Shown: one piece after another, positions 1 to 8,148 of the stretch | Layout: each line of letters opens with the position of its first letter | Numbering within the stretch: the stretch's first letter is position 1 | NCBI GenBank assembly: GCA_963772065.1 | Contig: CAVYVZ010000008.1 | Location: forward strand, 310,001-374,000 | DNA: 64,000 nucleotides | Reading direction: 5' to 3' | Origin: CAVYVZ01 sp963772065 | GTDB lineage: Bacteria > Acidobacteriota > Vicinamibacteria > Vicinamibacterales > UBA2999 | Notes under the pieces: generated by a model | Database searches by the model: none | What the model was told of the DNA's origin: nothing | Seen by the model: the letters and a program-made list of their open reading frames with translations, nothing else | Made by a program: the position numbers and the translations under genes

Positions 1-473
1 TTCCGGCTCGATGTCGTGCTCGATCTGCGTCGCCATGCGGATCCCGGTGAAGACCAGGAACGCTCCGAACACGTACATGACCCAGTGGAACTGCTGGATC
101 AGGTAGGCGCCTGCGGCGATCATGGCGCCGCGCATCACCAGAGCGCCGAGGATCCCCCAGAACAGCACGCGATGCTGATAGCGCAGCGGAACGCGGAAGA
201 AGCCGAAGATCAGGACGAAAACGAAGATGTTGTCGACCGAGAGCGCCTTTTCAATCACGTAGCCGGCGAAGTATTCCAGTCCGGCGTCGCGTCCCATGAA
301 GGCATACACACCGGCGCCAAATATCAGCGCCAGCGCCACCCACACAACGGTCCATGTTGCCGCCTCCGCTCGACGTGACCTCGTGCGCCTCCTTGTGAAA
401 CACAAGACAGGTCGACTGCCAGCATCGCCAGGACGAATGCGTTGAACCCGACCCACAACCAGGTCTGATCCAT
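1..473 (-). CDS. TerC-family membrane protein, probable Mn2+ exporter (3' end off the window, two frame breaks)
   Basis: TerC/Alx-family integral membrane protein, cut by the left edge. The start gives MDQTWLWVGFNAFVLAML, the usual first helix. After two frame corrections the rest reads through typical TerC segments: FHKEAHEV, WTVVWVALALIFGAGVYAF, the acidic motif KALSVDNIFVFVLIFGFF, and RYQHRVLFWGILGALVMRG. The breaks, each one surplus base, lie near 404 and 370, so neither raw frame encodes the full protein. The conserved downstream sequence is clean to the edge, which favours sequencing error over decay. TerC proteins of this type export manganese in other bacteria (family knowledge). The Mn-type riboswitch in the leader supports that role here. 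Confidence 0.85.
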
Positions 474-552
474 GTCGGTCTTGCTCCCGTTCCGCGTGGC
501 CGCTTCCGAGGCCCACGCAGGTGCAGTGGCAGCGGCACGTCGCACCGCCAAC

Positions 553-710
553 AAAAGAAAAGGCGAGACCCTCGCACCGGGGCTGTTCGCCGCTCGTGCG
601 AAGGTCTCGCCTGTTTCCTCGGGAACTCGACCGAACCGTGCGCGTGTCCGCGCAGTGCTGACGATTCGGCCGCGCGGGCGTGTATCCCGCGTGGCTACTC
701 CCCTTCCAAA
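553..710 (-). promoter_or_regulatory. yybP-ykoY manganese riboswitch upstream of TerC
   Basis: Read on the minus strand, the leader carries the hallmark GGAAGGGGAGTAGC (694-707). A GTCAGCAC segment follows, then the second hallmark arm with GCGAGACC. The last helix pairs 561-570 with 603-612 (GGTCTCGCCT with AGGCGAGACC), extended by a CGCAC/GTGCG inner stem. It is followed at once by a U-rich tract, so it can act as an intrinsic terminator. yybP-ykoY elements sense Mn2+ and commonly control TerC/Alx and MntP exporters. About 80 nt separate the element from the TerC start. The identification rests on motif recognition; no covariance search was run. Confidence 0.85.
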
Positions 711-759
711 CCAACGATAGGCGGTCTGGCCGACCTATTCAAGACCCGAGTCAGTATCA

Positions 760-1947
760 TTGCGCCGATGGATCCCGCAACGGTTGCCCGATCGCTCCCC
801 GCAGGATGCATCCCGCGCGGAGCTGATCGGCCGCGTCTGGTCGCCGCAGGCGGAAGGCCCGGTCCTGGTGCGGGTCCAGGGCGATTCCGTTCACGATCTC
901 TCAGCAGTCGCCGCCACGTGCAGCCAGCTGCTGAATCTGGACGATCCCCTGAACGCCGTCCGCACGTGCGGTCCCTTGCCGCGCCTCGCGTCGGTGGCCG
1001 AGGTCCTCGGCAACTCGGTCCTGAATCGCAGCGACGAGCGCGGGCCGTGGCTCCTGGCCCCCTGCGATCTCCAGACGGTCAAAGCCAGCGGCGTGACGTT
1101 CGTGGCCAGCCTCCTCGAGCGCGTGATCGAAGAGCAGGCACGCGGCGACGCGAGCAGAGCAGACTCTCTACGTGCGGCGATCCTCGCGGCCGTCGGCGAC
1201 AGTCTCCTCGATGTTCGGCCCGGTTCCGCCAAGGCGCTTGCGTTGAAAGAGATGCTCATCGAGCAGGGGGTCTGGTCTCAGTATCTCGAGGTCGGAATCG
1301 GTCCCGATCCTGAGATCTTCACGAAGTGCTCGCCGATGGCTGCAGTCGGTACCGGGGCCGAGGTCGGAATTCATCCAGGGTCTGAGTGGAACAACCCGGA
1401 ACCTGAAGTCGTGCTCGCGGTGGCGCGGAACGGCCGGACGGTGGGCGCGGCGCTCGGGAATGACGTCAACCTGCGTGACTTCGAGGGTCGCAGCGCGCTG
1501 CTGCTCGGCAAAGCAAAGGACAACAACGCATCGTGTGCCATCGGACCGTTCATCCGTCTCTTCGATGACCACTTCGGCCTGGACCATGTGCGACGGTGCG
1601 ACGTGTCGCTCCACGTCCAGGGGCCGGACGGGTTCGAGTTCACCGGCCGAAGCTCGATGTCGCAGATCAGCCGCGACCCGCTCGAGCTCGTCGCGCAGGC
1701 CATCGGGCCGCACCACCAGTACCCGGACGGCCTCATGTTGTTCCTGGGAACGATGTTTGCCCCTACCATCGATCGTCATGCGGCCGGAAAGGGATTCACG
1801 CACATGATTGGGGACGTGGTTACCGTGGCCACGCCGACGCTCGGAGGGCTCGTGAACCGTGTGAATCACTGCGACAAAATTTCACCGTGGACGTTCGGCG
1901 TCGGGGCGCTGATGGAGAACCTCACCCGCCGGCGGGTGCTGAGATGA
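760..1947 (+). CDS. Fumarylacetoacetate-hydrolase-family protein, probable 2-keto-3-deoxy sugar-acid dehydratase
   Basis: A 395-residue FAH-superfamily enzyme. The metal-site hallmark NNPEPEVV lies near residues 210-217, followed by GNDVNLRDFEGRSALLLGKA; an earlier acidic segment is GIGPDPEIFTK near 178. The ~160-residue N-terminal extension fits 2-keto-3-deoxy-pentonate dehydratases rather than short FAH hydrolases. It overlaps the next gene, an aldehyde dehydrogenase, by 4 bp (ATGA). Dehydratase plus 2,5-dioxovalerate dehydrogenase is the lower part of an oxidative (Weimberg-type) pentose or sugar-acid route ending in 2-oxoglutarate. Substrate identity is inference. The start is TTG; the frame opens only 40 bp upstream and has no ATG nearby. 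Confidence 0.82.
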   Translation: MRRWIPQRLPDRSPQDASRAELIGRVWSPQAEGPVLVRVQGDSVHDLSAVAATCSQLLNLDDPLNAVRTCGPLPRLASVAEVLGNSVLNRSDERGPWLLAPCDLQTVKASGVTFVASLLERVIEEQARGDASRADSLRAAILAAVGDSLLDVRPGSAKALALKEMLIEQGVWSQYLEVGIGPDPEIFTKCSPMAAVGTGAEVGIHPGSEWNNPEPEVVLAVARNGRTVGAALGNDVNLRDFEGRSALLLGKAKDNNASCAIGPFIRLFDDHFGLDHVRRCDVSLHVQGPDGFEFTGRSSMSQISRDPLELVAQAIGPHHQYPDGLMLFLGTMFAPTIDRHAAGKGFTHMIGDVVTVATPTLGGLVNRVNHCDKISPWTFGVGALMENLTRRRVLR

Positions 1948-3393
1948 TGAAGCGATTCTCCAACTACATCGGCGGCGAATGGACGACGACCGCGGCATCG
2001 TGGGCGCCGAATCGAAATCCGTCGGATCTGACCGATGTCATCGGCGAATACGCCCTGGCCGACGCGCGGGACGCCAACGCCGCGGTTGACGCGGCAGCCG
2101 CGGCGTTTCCGGCCTGGTCGCTCAGCTCCATCCAGGATCGCGCGAACGTTCTCGACAAGGTCGGGTCGGAGATCCTCGCGCGGAAGGACGACATCGGCCG
2201 GCTCCTGTCGCGCGAAGAGGGAAAGACGCTGGCCGAGGGGATTGGCGAGACCGTTCGCGCGGGCCACATTTTCAAGTTCTTTGCGGGCGAAGCGCTCCGC
2301 CTGTGCGGCGAGAAACTTCCCTCGGTGCGGCCCGGCGTCGACGTCGAGATCACGAGAGAGCCAGTCGGGGTCGTCGGCCTGATCACCCCATGGAACTTCC
2401 CTATCGCCATTCCAGCCTGGAAGATTGCGCCGGCCCTCGCCTTCGGCAATACGGTCGTCTTCAAACCCGCGCAGTGGACGCCGGGGTGCGCGTGGGCGCT
2501 TGCCGAGCTGGTTGCCGCCGCTGGCCTGCCGAAGGGCGTCTTCAACCTCGTCATGGGTTCCGGCTCGGTGGTCGGGGAGACGCTCGTGGCGCACCCTATG
2601 GTGGCGGCCATCAGCTTCACGGGATCGATGGAGACCGGACGCAATATCGCGCGCGAAGGCAGCGGCTCGCATGGCGAAGGTGCAGCTCGAGATGGGCAGC
2701 AAGAACCCGCTCATCGTGCTGGACGATGCCCATCTCGACACGGCGGTGAACGTGGCGGTGCAGGGCGCCTACTTCTCCACCGGCCAGCGATGCACCGCTT
2801 CGTCCCGACTTCTTGTGACCGAGGGGATTCACGATCGATTCGTGGCCGCGCTCACCGAGCGCCTGTCGTCCCTTCGCGTCGGCCATGCGCTCGCGCAGGA
2901 CACGGAAATGGGGCCCGTCGTCGAGCAGCCGCAGCTCGACACGGATCTCGAGTACATCGGAATCGGGGAACGTGAGGGCGCCCGGCTCGCGTATGGCGGT
3001 GAACGGCTCGAGCGGAAGACCGACGGGTACTACCTCGCGCCAACGCTGTTCGTCGGTGCGACCAACGCGATGCGGATCGCACGCGAGGAGATTTTCGGAC
3101 CGGTGGCATGCGTGATCCGCGTGACGAACTACGATGAAGCGCTCGCGGCGGCAAACGATACGAACACGGGACTCTCCTCCGGGATCGTGACGGCGTCGCT
3201 GAAGCATGCCACGCATTTCAAGCGGCACGCGCAGGCGGGCATGGTGATGGTGAACCTGCCCACTGCTGGCGTCGACTACCACGTGCCATTCGGCGGCCGC
3301 AAGGCCTCGAGCTACGGACCTCGCGAACAGGGGCGATACGCGGTGGAGTTCTATACGACCGTGAAGACCTCGTACATCGCGCCCGGACCCTGA
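1944..3393 (+). CDS. Aldehyde dehydrogenase, 2,5-dioxovalerate / ketoglutarate-semialdehyde type (one frame break)
   Basis: NAD(P)-dependent aldehyde dehydrogenase of about 482 residues, the normal family length. Visible motifs are TPWNFPIAIPAWKIAPAL, FKPAQWTPG, the FTGSMETG loop, catalytic Glu in LEMGSKNP (about residue 248) and catalytic Cys in GQRCTASS (about 282). The C-terminal EEIFGPVACVI and PFGGRKASSYGPREQG are also present. A single surplus base in the GCGCGCG run near 2655 shifts the frame between FTGSMETGRNIAR and AAARMAKVQLEMG; both halves are otherwise intact. It is translationally coupled to the FAH gene upstream (ATGA). Together they probably oxidise a 2,5-dioxo acid to 2-oxoglutarate, by family and context. 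Confidence 0.87.
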
Positions 3394-3429
3394 TCGATGC
3401 TCCTGCCGCAGACCAAAGTGAGATCGCAT

Positions 3430-4395
3430 ATGCCCTTCACAACCGTCGTCGATTCCGTTCTCAATGCGATTGGCCACACTCCGGTGGTTCGCCTCAACCG
3501 TCTTCCGGCGCCTGGCAGCGCCGACGTATTCGTGAAGCTCGAATTCTTCAATCCGACCGGATCGTACAAAGACCGCATGGCACTCGCCATGGTCGAGGGC
3601 GCCGAAGCCCGCGGGACACTGCGGCCGGGCATGCGCGTCGTCGAGTACACTGGCGGCAGCACCGGTTCCTCATTGGCGATGGTCTGCGCTGTCAAAGGCT
3701 ACGCCTTCGTGCCCCTCTCGTCCGATGCGTTCGCGCGTGAAAAGATCCAGACGATGGAGGCATTCGGTGCCGACGTCGAGATCGTGCCGAGCGACGGTGG
3801 ACAGGTGACCCCGGCGCTGTTCGATCGTTTCCGTGCGCGTATCGAGACGATGAAGGACGAGCCAGGGACGTTCTGGACCGACCAGTTCCATAATGCCGAC
3901 GCGCTGAACGGATATCGCGAGATCGGCGTCGAGCTGCTGGAACAGGTCGGAAGAATCGACGCGTTCTGCGGCGCAACGGGAACTGCGGGCATGCTGGTCG
4001 GTGTATCGCGGGCGCTAAGGGCCGGTGGTAGTCGCGCGCGCATCGTGGCGCTGGAGCCGTCAGGATCGCCTGTGTTAACGGGTGGCCGTGGTGGTGCGCA
4101 CCGCGTGGAGGGGACCGCGCCCGGCTTCGTGCCGCCACATCTGACCTCGGGCGATTACGACGAAGCACGTGCCATTGATGAAGGAGACGCGCGGAGGATG
4201 GCGCTTCGTCTGGCCCGCGAGGAAGGCATCTTCGCAGGCACGTCGACAGGGTTGAACGTGGTTGCCGCTCTCCAGCTCGCGCGCGAGCTGGGCCCGGGCC
4301 ATCACGTCGCGACGGTGGCCGTGGACACCGGGCTGAAGTACCCTGGCGGGAGACCTCTTCGCGAAACCGAAGTAGCGGAGCCGAGTCATCACTGA
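3430..4395 (+). CDS. PLP-dependent cysteine-synthase-family protein
   Basis: Fold-type II PLP enzyme of about 321 residues. The start was set at MPFTTVVDSVLNAIGHTPVV, where homologues begin; an ATG 33 bp upstream is also possible. The PLP lysine is in PTGSYKDRM (about K46). The asparagine/phosphate loop is EYTGGSTGSSLA rather than the TSGNTG of canonical CysK, and the glycine-rich loop is GATGTAGMLVG. The C-terminus DTGLKYPGGRPL is typical of the CysK/CBS branch. The altered TSG loop leaves the true nucleophile or substrate open; a beta-replacement or elimination reaction on an O-acylated serine is the safest reading. It follows the aldehyde dehydrogenase on the same strand, possibly in one operon. 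Confidence 0.8.
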   Translation: MPFTTVVDSVLNAIGHTPVVRLNRLPAPGSADVFVKLEFFNPTGSYKDRMALAMVEGAEARGTLRPGMRVVEYTGGSTGSSLAMVCAVKGYAFVPLSSDAFAREKIQTMEAFGADVEIVPSDGGQVTPALFDRFRARIETMKDEPGTFWTDQFHNADALNGYREIGVELLEQVGRIDAFCGATGTAGMLVGVSRALRAGGSRARIVALEPSGSPVLTGGRGGAHRVEGTAPGFVPPHLTSGDYDEARAIDEGDARRMALRLAREEGIFAGTSTGLNVVAALQLARELGPGHHVATVAVDTGLKYPGGRPLRETEVAEPSHH

Positions 4396-4415
4396 ACGAG
4401 TGTCGTTGGTCGTTC

Positions 4416-5660
4416 TTACACCCAGCGCCGCAGCCATTCCCAGGCCTCGGCCTGCATGTCGACGTTGAATTCGTGGGGCGCGTCGTAGAGCCGGCACCGC
4501 TGCCGCTCGGGCGCACCCGCCTTGGCGTAACACCGCTCGACCTTGTCGAACGCCGCCTTCACGCCGTCGAGCGCAAACAGCCGATCCCGCGATCCGTTTA
4601 TCACCAGCACGGCACGGGGTGCGATCAACGCTGCCAAGTCAGGTAAATCCATGTACCGATACAAGCCGTTGATGTGAAACGAGAGGCCTACCGTGTGAAT
4701 GACATGCTGTCTGAGCTGCGACGCGAAGGACGTCATCCAGCCCACATCTACCGCGGCCTTGATCCGCTCGTCGAGCGCCGCCAGCAGAAAACTTCGATAT
4801 CCCCCTACCGACAGCCCGACACAACCAAGCCTGCTGGCGTCGACGTCCGGACGCGCCGCCAGGTAGTCGAGGGTTCTGATGTCGTCCCACAACAAGACAC
4901 CAGGCCACGTGATCCCGGCGGTGAACAGGCTGCGGCCGACTAGTGACTCGTTCTGCGAGGCGCGCTGGTTGAACGCCTGAATCTCCGGCTCGGTGATCGT
5001 CGCGGCCGGTTGCCGGTACGAGGCTGGATCGTCCTCCAGGAGCATGCGTCGTTCGCCCCAGTAGAACATGTCGATCGCAATGACGACATACCCCTGCCGT
5101 GCTAACTCGGCGGCCATGCTCTTTCCACCGTAGCTGCGCCGCTTGAAAGCGGTCAGGTATGGATGTTCGTGTTCGTCCTCGACAACCTTTTCCTTGCCCC
5201 AGAGGTAGACGCCGTCATGACTGTGTAGCGCGACGATGCCCGGCGCTGGCAGGCGAGCTTTCTTGGGCACCAGCACGTACGCGGGTACACGCAGATCCGG
5301 CGTCGTCTGGAAGGTCAGGTACTCCTCGACGTAATCGCCCTTGTCCATGCGGCGGACCAGAAGCGGTTGCGGCGCGGTGCGCGGCGGTGCGTAGAAGAGA
5401 TGCTCGAAGACTCTGGCGCGCGCGTCGGGCTGCCATTGCTGAAGGTTCTTGAATTCCGGCCGCAGGAAGGAGAGCTCGAGCGGCGAACGGTCGGCTTGTC
5501 CCTGCACGAAGGGATACAGACTGCCGAGGTGAGAGCCTGTACCCGCAGGCGCCGGACTCTGGAGGCCCTTTGCCGCACCATGGGCGTCGGCCGGCGCTGT
5601 CGACAGCAGCCCGGTGCCGGCCATCACACCCTCGCAGAACTGTCGTCGCGAAATCGCCAT
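4416..5660 (-). CDS. Tat-exported alpha/beta hydrolase
   Basis: Secreted alpha/beta hydrolase of about 414 residues. The N-terminus ISRRQFCEGVMAG is a twin-arginine signal. The nucleophile elbow is VGLSVGGYRS (Ser about 282), the acid is in GSRDRLFALDG (Asp about 357), and the histidine is in DAPHEFNVD near the C-terminus. The layout matches the acetyl-xylan-esterase or dienelactone-hydrolase-like group found in many acidobacterial exported esterases. The ATG at 5660 was preferred over an in-frame GTG two codons earlier. It converges on the cysteine-synthase-like gene with only about 20 bp between them. The substrate cannot be read from sequence. Confidence 0.8.
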   Translation of the reverse strand: MAISRRQFCEGVMAGTGLLSTAPADAHGAAKGLQSPAPAGTGSHLGSLYPFVQGQADRSPLELSFLRPEFKNLQQWQPDARARVFEHLFYAPPRTAPQPLLVRRMDKGDYVEEYLTFQTTPDLRVPAYVLVPKKARLPAPGIVALHSHDGVYLWGKEKVVEDEHEHPYLTAFKRRSYGGKSMAAELARQGYVVIAIDMFYWGERRMLLEDDPASYRQPAATITEPEIQAFNQRASQNESLVGRSLFTAGITWPGVLLWDDIRTLDYLAARPDVDASRLGCVGLSVGGYRSFLLAALDERIKAAVDVGWMTSFASQLRQHVIHTVGLSFHINGLYRYMDLPDLAALIAPRAVLVINGSRDRLFALDGVKAAFDKVERCYAKAGAPERQRCRLYDAPHEFNVDMQAEAWEWLRRWV

Positions 5661-5712
5661 CTGCACGGCCTTGGACCGCGATCGCCGGGCCGCTCCGGCG
5701 TCGAGTGACGCG

Positions 5713-7149
5713 TCAGCGTACCTCGAACGTCACCATCAGCGGTTTGTGATCCGACATTCGGACCCCATTCGGGTCGCGCGCATCGTACACCCTCGCTGAT
5801 TTCACCGCGAGCGCTGACGAGTCCCGGGCCGACAGTATGTAATCGATTCTGTAGTTGTGGGTGGCACCGTATCGTGTGTTGCCGGCGTAATCGACGGCGG
5901 CACCAGTCGCGTCGGCAGCCACCCATCCGTCGATGTATTCGGCCCAGATGGGCGCCAGGATCGAGTTGCCGGGGCTCGCGTTGAAGTCACCAGCGAAGAT
6001 GCGCGGGCTCGAGAAAGTGCGCAGCCAGAACAGGATGTCGGCGATCTCCGAGACGCGGCACGAGGATGACTTGCTGTCAAGGTGAGTCGAAACGACGTTG
6101 ATGTTCCGCCCGTTGACCGTGATTGTGGCGAGCCCCGCCGAGCGGTCGCAAATCATGTCGAGATCGGCGGTCGCGCCGATCGGAAAGCGCGACAGGATGA
6201 GGTTTCCACCGCCGTTCGCGGACCAGTTCCCGTAGCGCTGCGCGAAATGGTAGTACCAGGTCTGCCCGGTCTTCGCGCTCAGCATCGCCGCATATCGTGC
6301 CGGCTGATCCTCATTGCCGTGACCGGATACGTACTTCTCCACCTCGTTGAGCGACACGACGTCGGGGTTGACCCCTGCGACCCACGTGGCAATCCGATCG
6401 ATGTTGTAGACGCCGTCGTAGTAGCCAATCCCGTAGTGTGTGTTCCAGTGGAGCACCTTCAACGTGCTGGTCGTCGTCGACGGAGGCGCACTGCTGCCGT
6501 AGGTGACGACCAATTGCGGCCGCAGCGCCGGATCGGTCGCCTCTGAGCTATAGAACTCCTTGTACGAGGAAGGAGAGGTGGCGCCAAGGTCGCGCAGCGC
6601 GATGCGTGTGTAGCGCGACCCGAAGGTCCCGTTGACGGTCTCCTGCACCAGCTGCGTGACGTTGAACGCGACGCGCAGGCCCGGTGTGGGTGGGACGGTT
6701 GCATCTGCGTACCGCGATCCCAGATCGCCGCCCGCTGTGCTCCAGTTGTACCCAATCTTGCGCCGGTGCCATGTGGCCGCGGGCTCATCGAACGACGTGG
6801 TCAGACGGTAGGCGCCGAGCGTCCGCGTGTCGGACTCACTGCTTCGCAGCGTCAGCGTGAGCGTCGCCGACTGGATCGCCGCGCCGACCGGCACGAAATT
6901 CTCCGTATCGAACTTGAGGAGCGTGTGTCGCCGGTAGCTTTCGTTGGAGTTCGCCTTCGTGACGAGCACGCCGTTATCGAAGACGTTGTTCGCGTATGTG
7001 CCGCCTCGAACGAAGCCGTCGCGAACCTCGGTGTCCGGCGCGTCCAGAACGACCACGGTTTGCGCGTGCGCCGGCGCGACAGCGCTGGCCAGCAGGAGCA
7101 GCACAGCCGTGGTGAACGAACGAACTCCGAGCGTCACGCGTCGATACAT
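5713..7149 (-). CDS. Secreted DNRLRE-domain endonuclease/exonuclease/phosphatase-fold protein
   Basis: A 478-residue exported protein with a Sec signal ending at AHAQ (about residue 29). Residues ~30-210 form a DNRLRE domain (VLDAPDTEVRDGFVRGGTY, then HTLLKFDTENF), a beta-sandwich adhesive module. A Thr/Ser linker leads into an EEP domain from about residue 228: VLHWNTHYGIG, VSLNEVEKY (metal-binding Glu), VVSTHLDSKSS (His), AGDFNASPGN (Asp-Asn) and the terminal SDHKPLMVTF (Asp-His). All the EEP catalytic blocks are present, so it should be active on phosphodiesters such as extracellular DNA or sphingomyelin-like lipids; which one is unknown. It is the 3' member of a leftward pair with the Tat hydrolase. 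Confidence 0.85.
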   Translation of the reverse strand: MYRRVTLGVRSFTTAVLLLLASAVAPAHAQTVVVLDAPDTEVRDGFVRGGTYANNVFDNGVLVTKANSNESYRRHTLLKFDTENFVPVGAAIQSATLTLTLRSSESDTRTLGAYRLTTSFDEPAATWHRRKIGYNWSTAGGDLGSRYADATVPPTPGLRVAFNVTQLVQETVNGTFGSRYTRIALRDLGATSPSSYKEFYSSEATDPALRPQLVVTYGSSAPPSTTTSTLKVLHWNTHYGIGYYDGVYNIDRIATWVAGVNPDVVSLNEVEKYVSGHGNEDQPARYAAMLSAKTGQTWYYHFAQRYGNWSANGGGNLILSRFPIGATADLDMICDRSAGLATITVNGRNINVVSTHLDSKSSSCRVSEIADILFWLRTFSSPRIFAGDFNASPGNSILAPIWAEYIDGWVAADATGAAVDYAGNTRYGATHNYRIDYILSARDSSALAVKSARVYDARDPNGVRMSDHKPLMVTFEVR

Positions 7150-7262
7150 CTGGAAACCTCACTACTGGGCTGAGCGCGCGTGTGTGGCGAGATCAGTCCG
7201 GATCAGTTGGGGGTTTGGACACGCGTCGCGGGGCAAAGCTCTTGCCAGAGTTAGAAAACCAT

Positions 7263-7278
7263 CCATTCGCCCGAATGG
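7263..7278. promoter_or_regulatory. Perfect 7-bp-arm palindrome, candidate operator
   Basis: CCATTCG-CC-CGAATGG lies in the 231-bp divergent region between the DNRLRE-EEP gene and the GDSL hydrolase gene, about 115 bp from each start. The perfect arms with a 2-bp centre look like a dimeric repressor site. No adjacent regulator gene points to a partner. Nothing else in this intergenic stretch is recognisable. Confidence 0.3.
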
Positions 7279-7380
7279 CGAGGAAATCCCGTTCTCCGCT
7301 TCCGGCCCGCCGAACAAAAGTGTTAGCCGACTTACAGCTCAGTCGACAGAGTCACGACGCGCAAGCAATGATGTGACGCC

Positions 7381-8136
7381 ATGCCTCGAGTTCAATTCGC
7401 AGCTGGATTGTGCGTTCTGACGTTGACAGCGGTGGTCGGCCCGCATTCCGCAACGTCTGCGCAGCAGAAGCTTCCCGAACCTCGCTTCTCGATTGCTGAA
7501 ATACAGCGGCTGGTTCTCGATTGGCCCAATCTTGCGCGCTTCCGCGAGGCCAATGCGACGCTGCCGCCTCCAGCGGTGGGTGAGAATCGCGTCGTGTTTT
7601 TCGGTGACTCCATCACCGAAGGATGGAGCCGGGACGGCGGTTTCTTTCCCGGCAAACCGTACGTCAATCGCGGCATCAGTGGGCAGACCACACCCCAGAT
7701 GCTCGTTCGTTTCCGCCAGGACGTCGTTGCGCTGCGACCGAAAGTCGTGGTGATCCTTGCGGGAACGAACGACGTCGCGGGTAATACGGGACCCTCGACC
7801 CCTGAGATGATCGAAGACAACCTGGCATCGATGGCGGAGATTGCTTCCGCAAACGGCATTCGGGTCGTGCTCGCATCGATCCTTCCCGCGTTCGACTATC
7901 CATGGCGACCTGGCCTGCAGCCGGCGCCCAGGATTGCTGCGGTCAACGAGTGGATGAAGGAGTACGCGAGGGCCCATCAGCTCGTGTATCTCGACTACTA
8001 CGCCGCTATGGTCGACTCGAGGCAGGGTCTCAGACAGGAGTACGGAACGGACGGTGTGCATCCGAGCAAGGCCGGCTACGACGTGATGGCGCCGCTCGCG
8101 GAAAAGGCAATCGCGGAGGCGCTTCGAGCGAAGTAG
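7381..8136 (+). CDS. Secreted GDSL/SGNH-family esterase
   Basis: A 251-residue SGNH hydrolase with a Sec signal ending near SATSAQQ. Block I is VFFGDSITEGW (nucleophile Ser about 76), block II RGISGQTTPQM (Gly), block III ILAGTNDVAGN (Asn), and block V TDGVHPSKAGY (Asp and His, about 224-227). All four conserved oxyanion and catalytic residues are present. Exported members of this group deacetylate polysaccharides or cleave lipid esters; the substrate here is not determinable. It runs convergent with the PhoPQ-regulated-like gene, 12 bp away. Confidence 0.86.
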   Translation: MPRVQFAAGLCVLTLTAVVGPHSATSAQQKLPEPRFSIAEIQRLVLDWPNLARFREANATLPPPAVGENRVVFFGDSITEGWSRDGGFFPGKPYVNRGISGQTTPQMLVRFRQDVVALRPKVVVILAGTNDVAGNTGPSTPEMIEDNLASMAEIASANGIRVVLASILPAFDYPWRPGLQPAPRIAAVNEWMKEYARAHQLVYLDYYAAMVDSRQGLRQEYGTDGVHPSKAGYDVMAPLAEKAIAEALRAK

Positions 8137-8148
8137 CGGATCGCGTCC

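Noticed and set aside
4075..4533. Minus-strand open frame over the 3' end of the cysteine-synthase-like gene
   Set aside because: Shadow of a gene with intact PLP motifs; no domain support.
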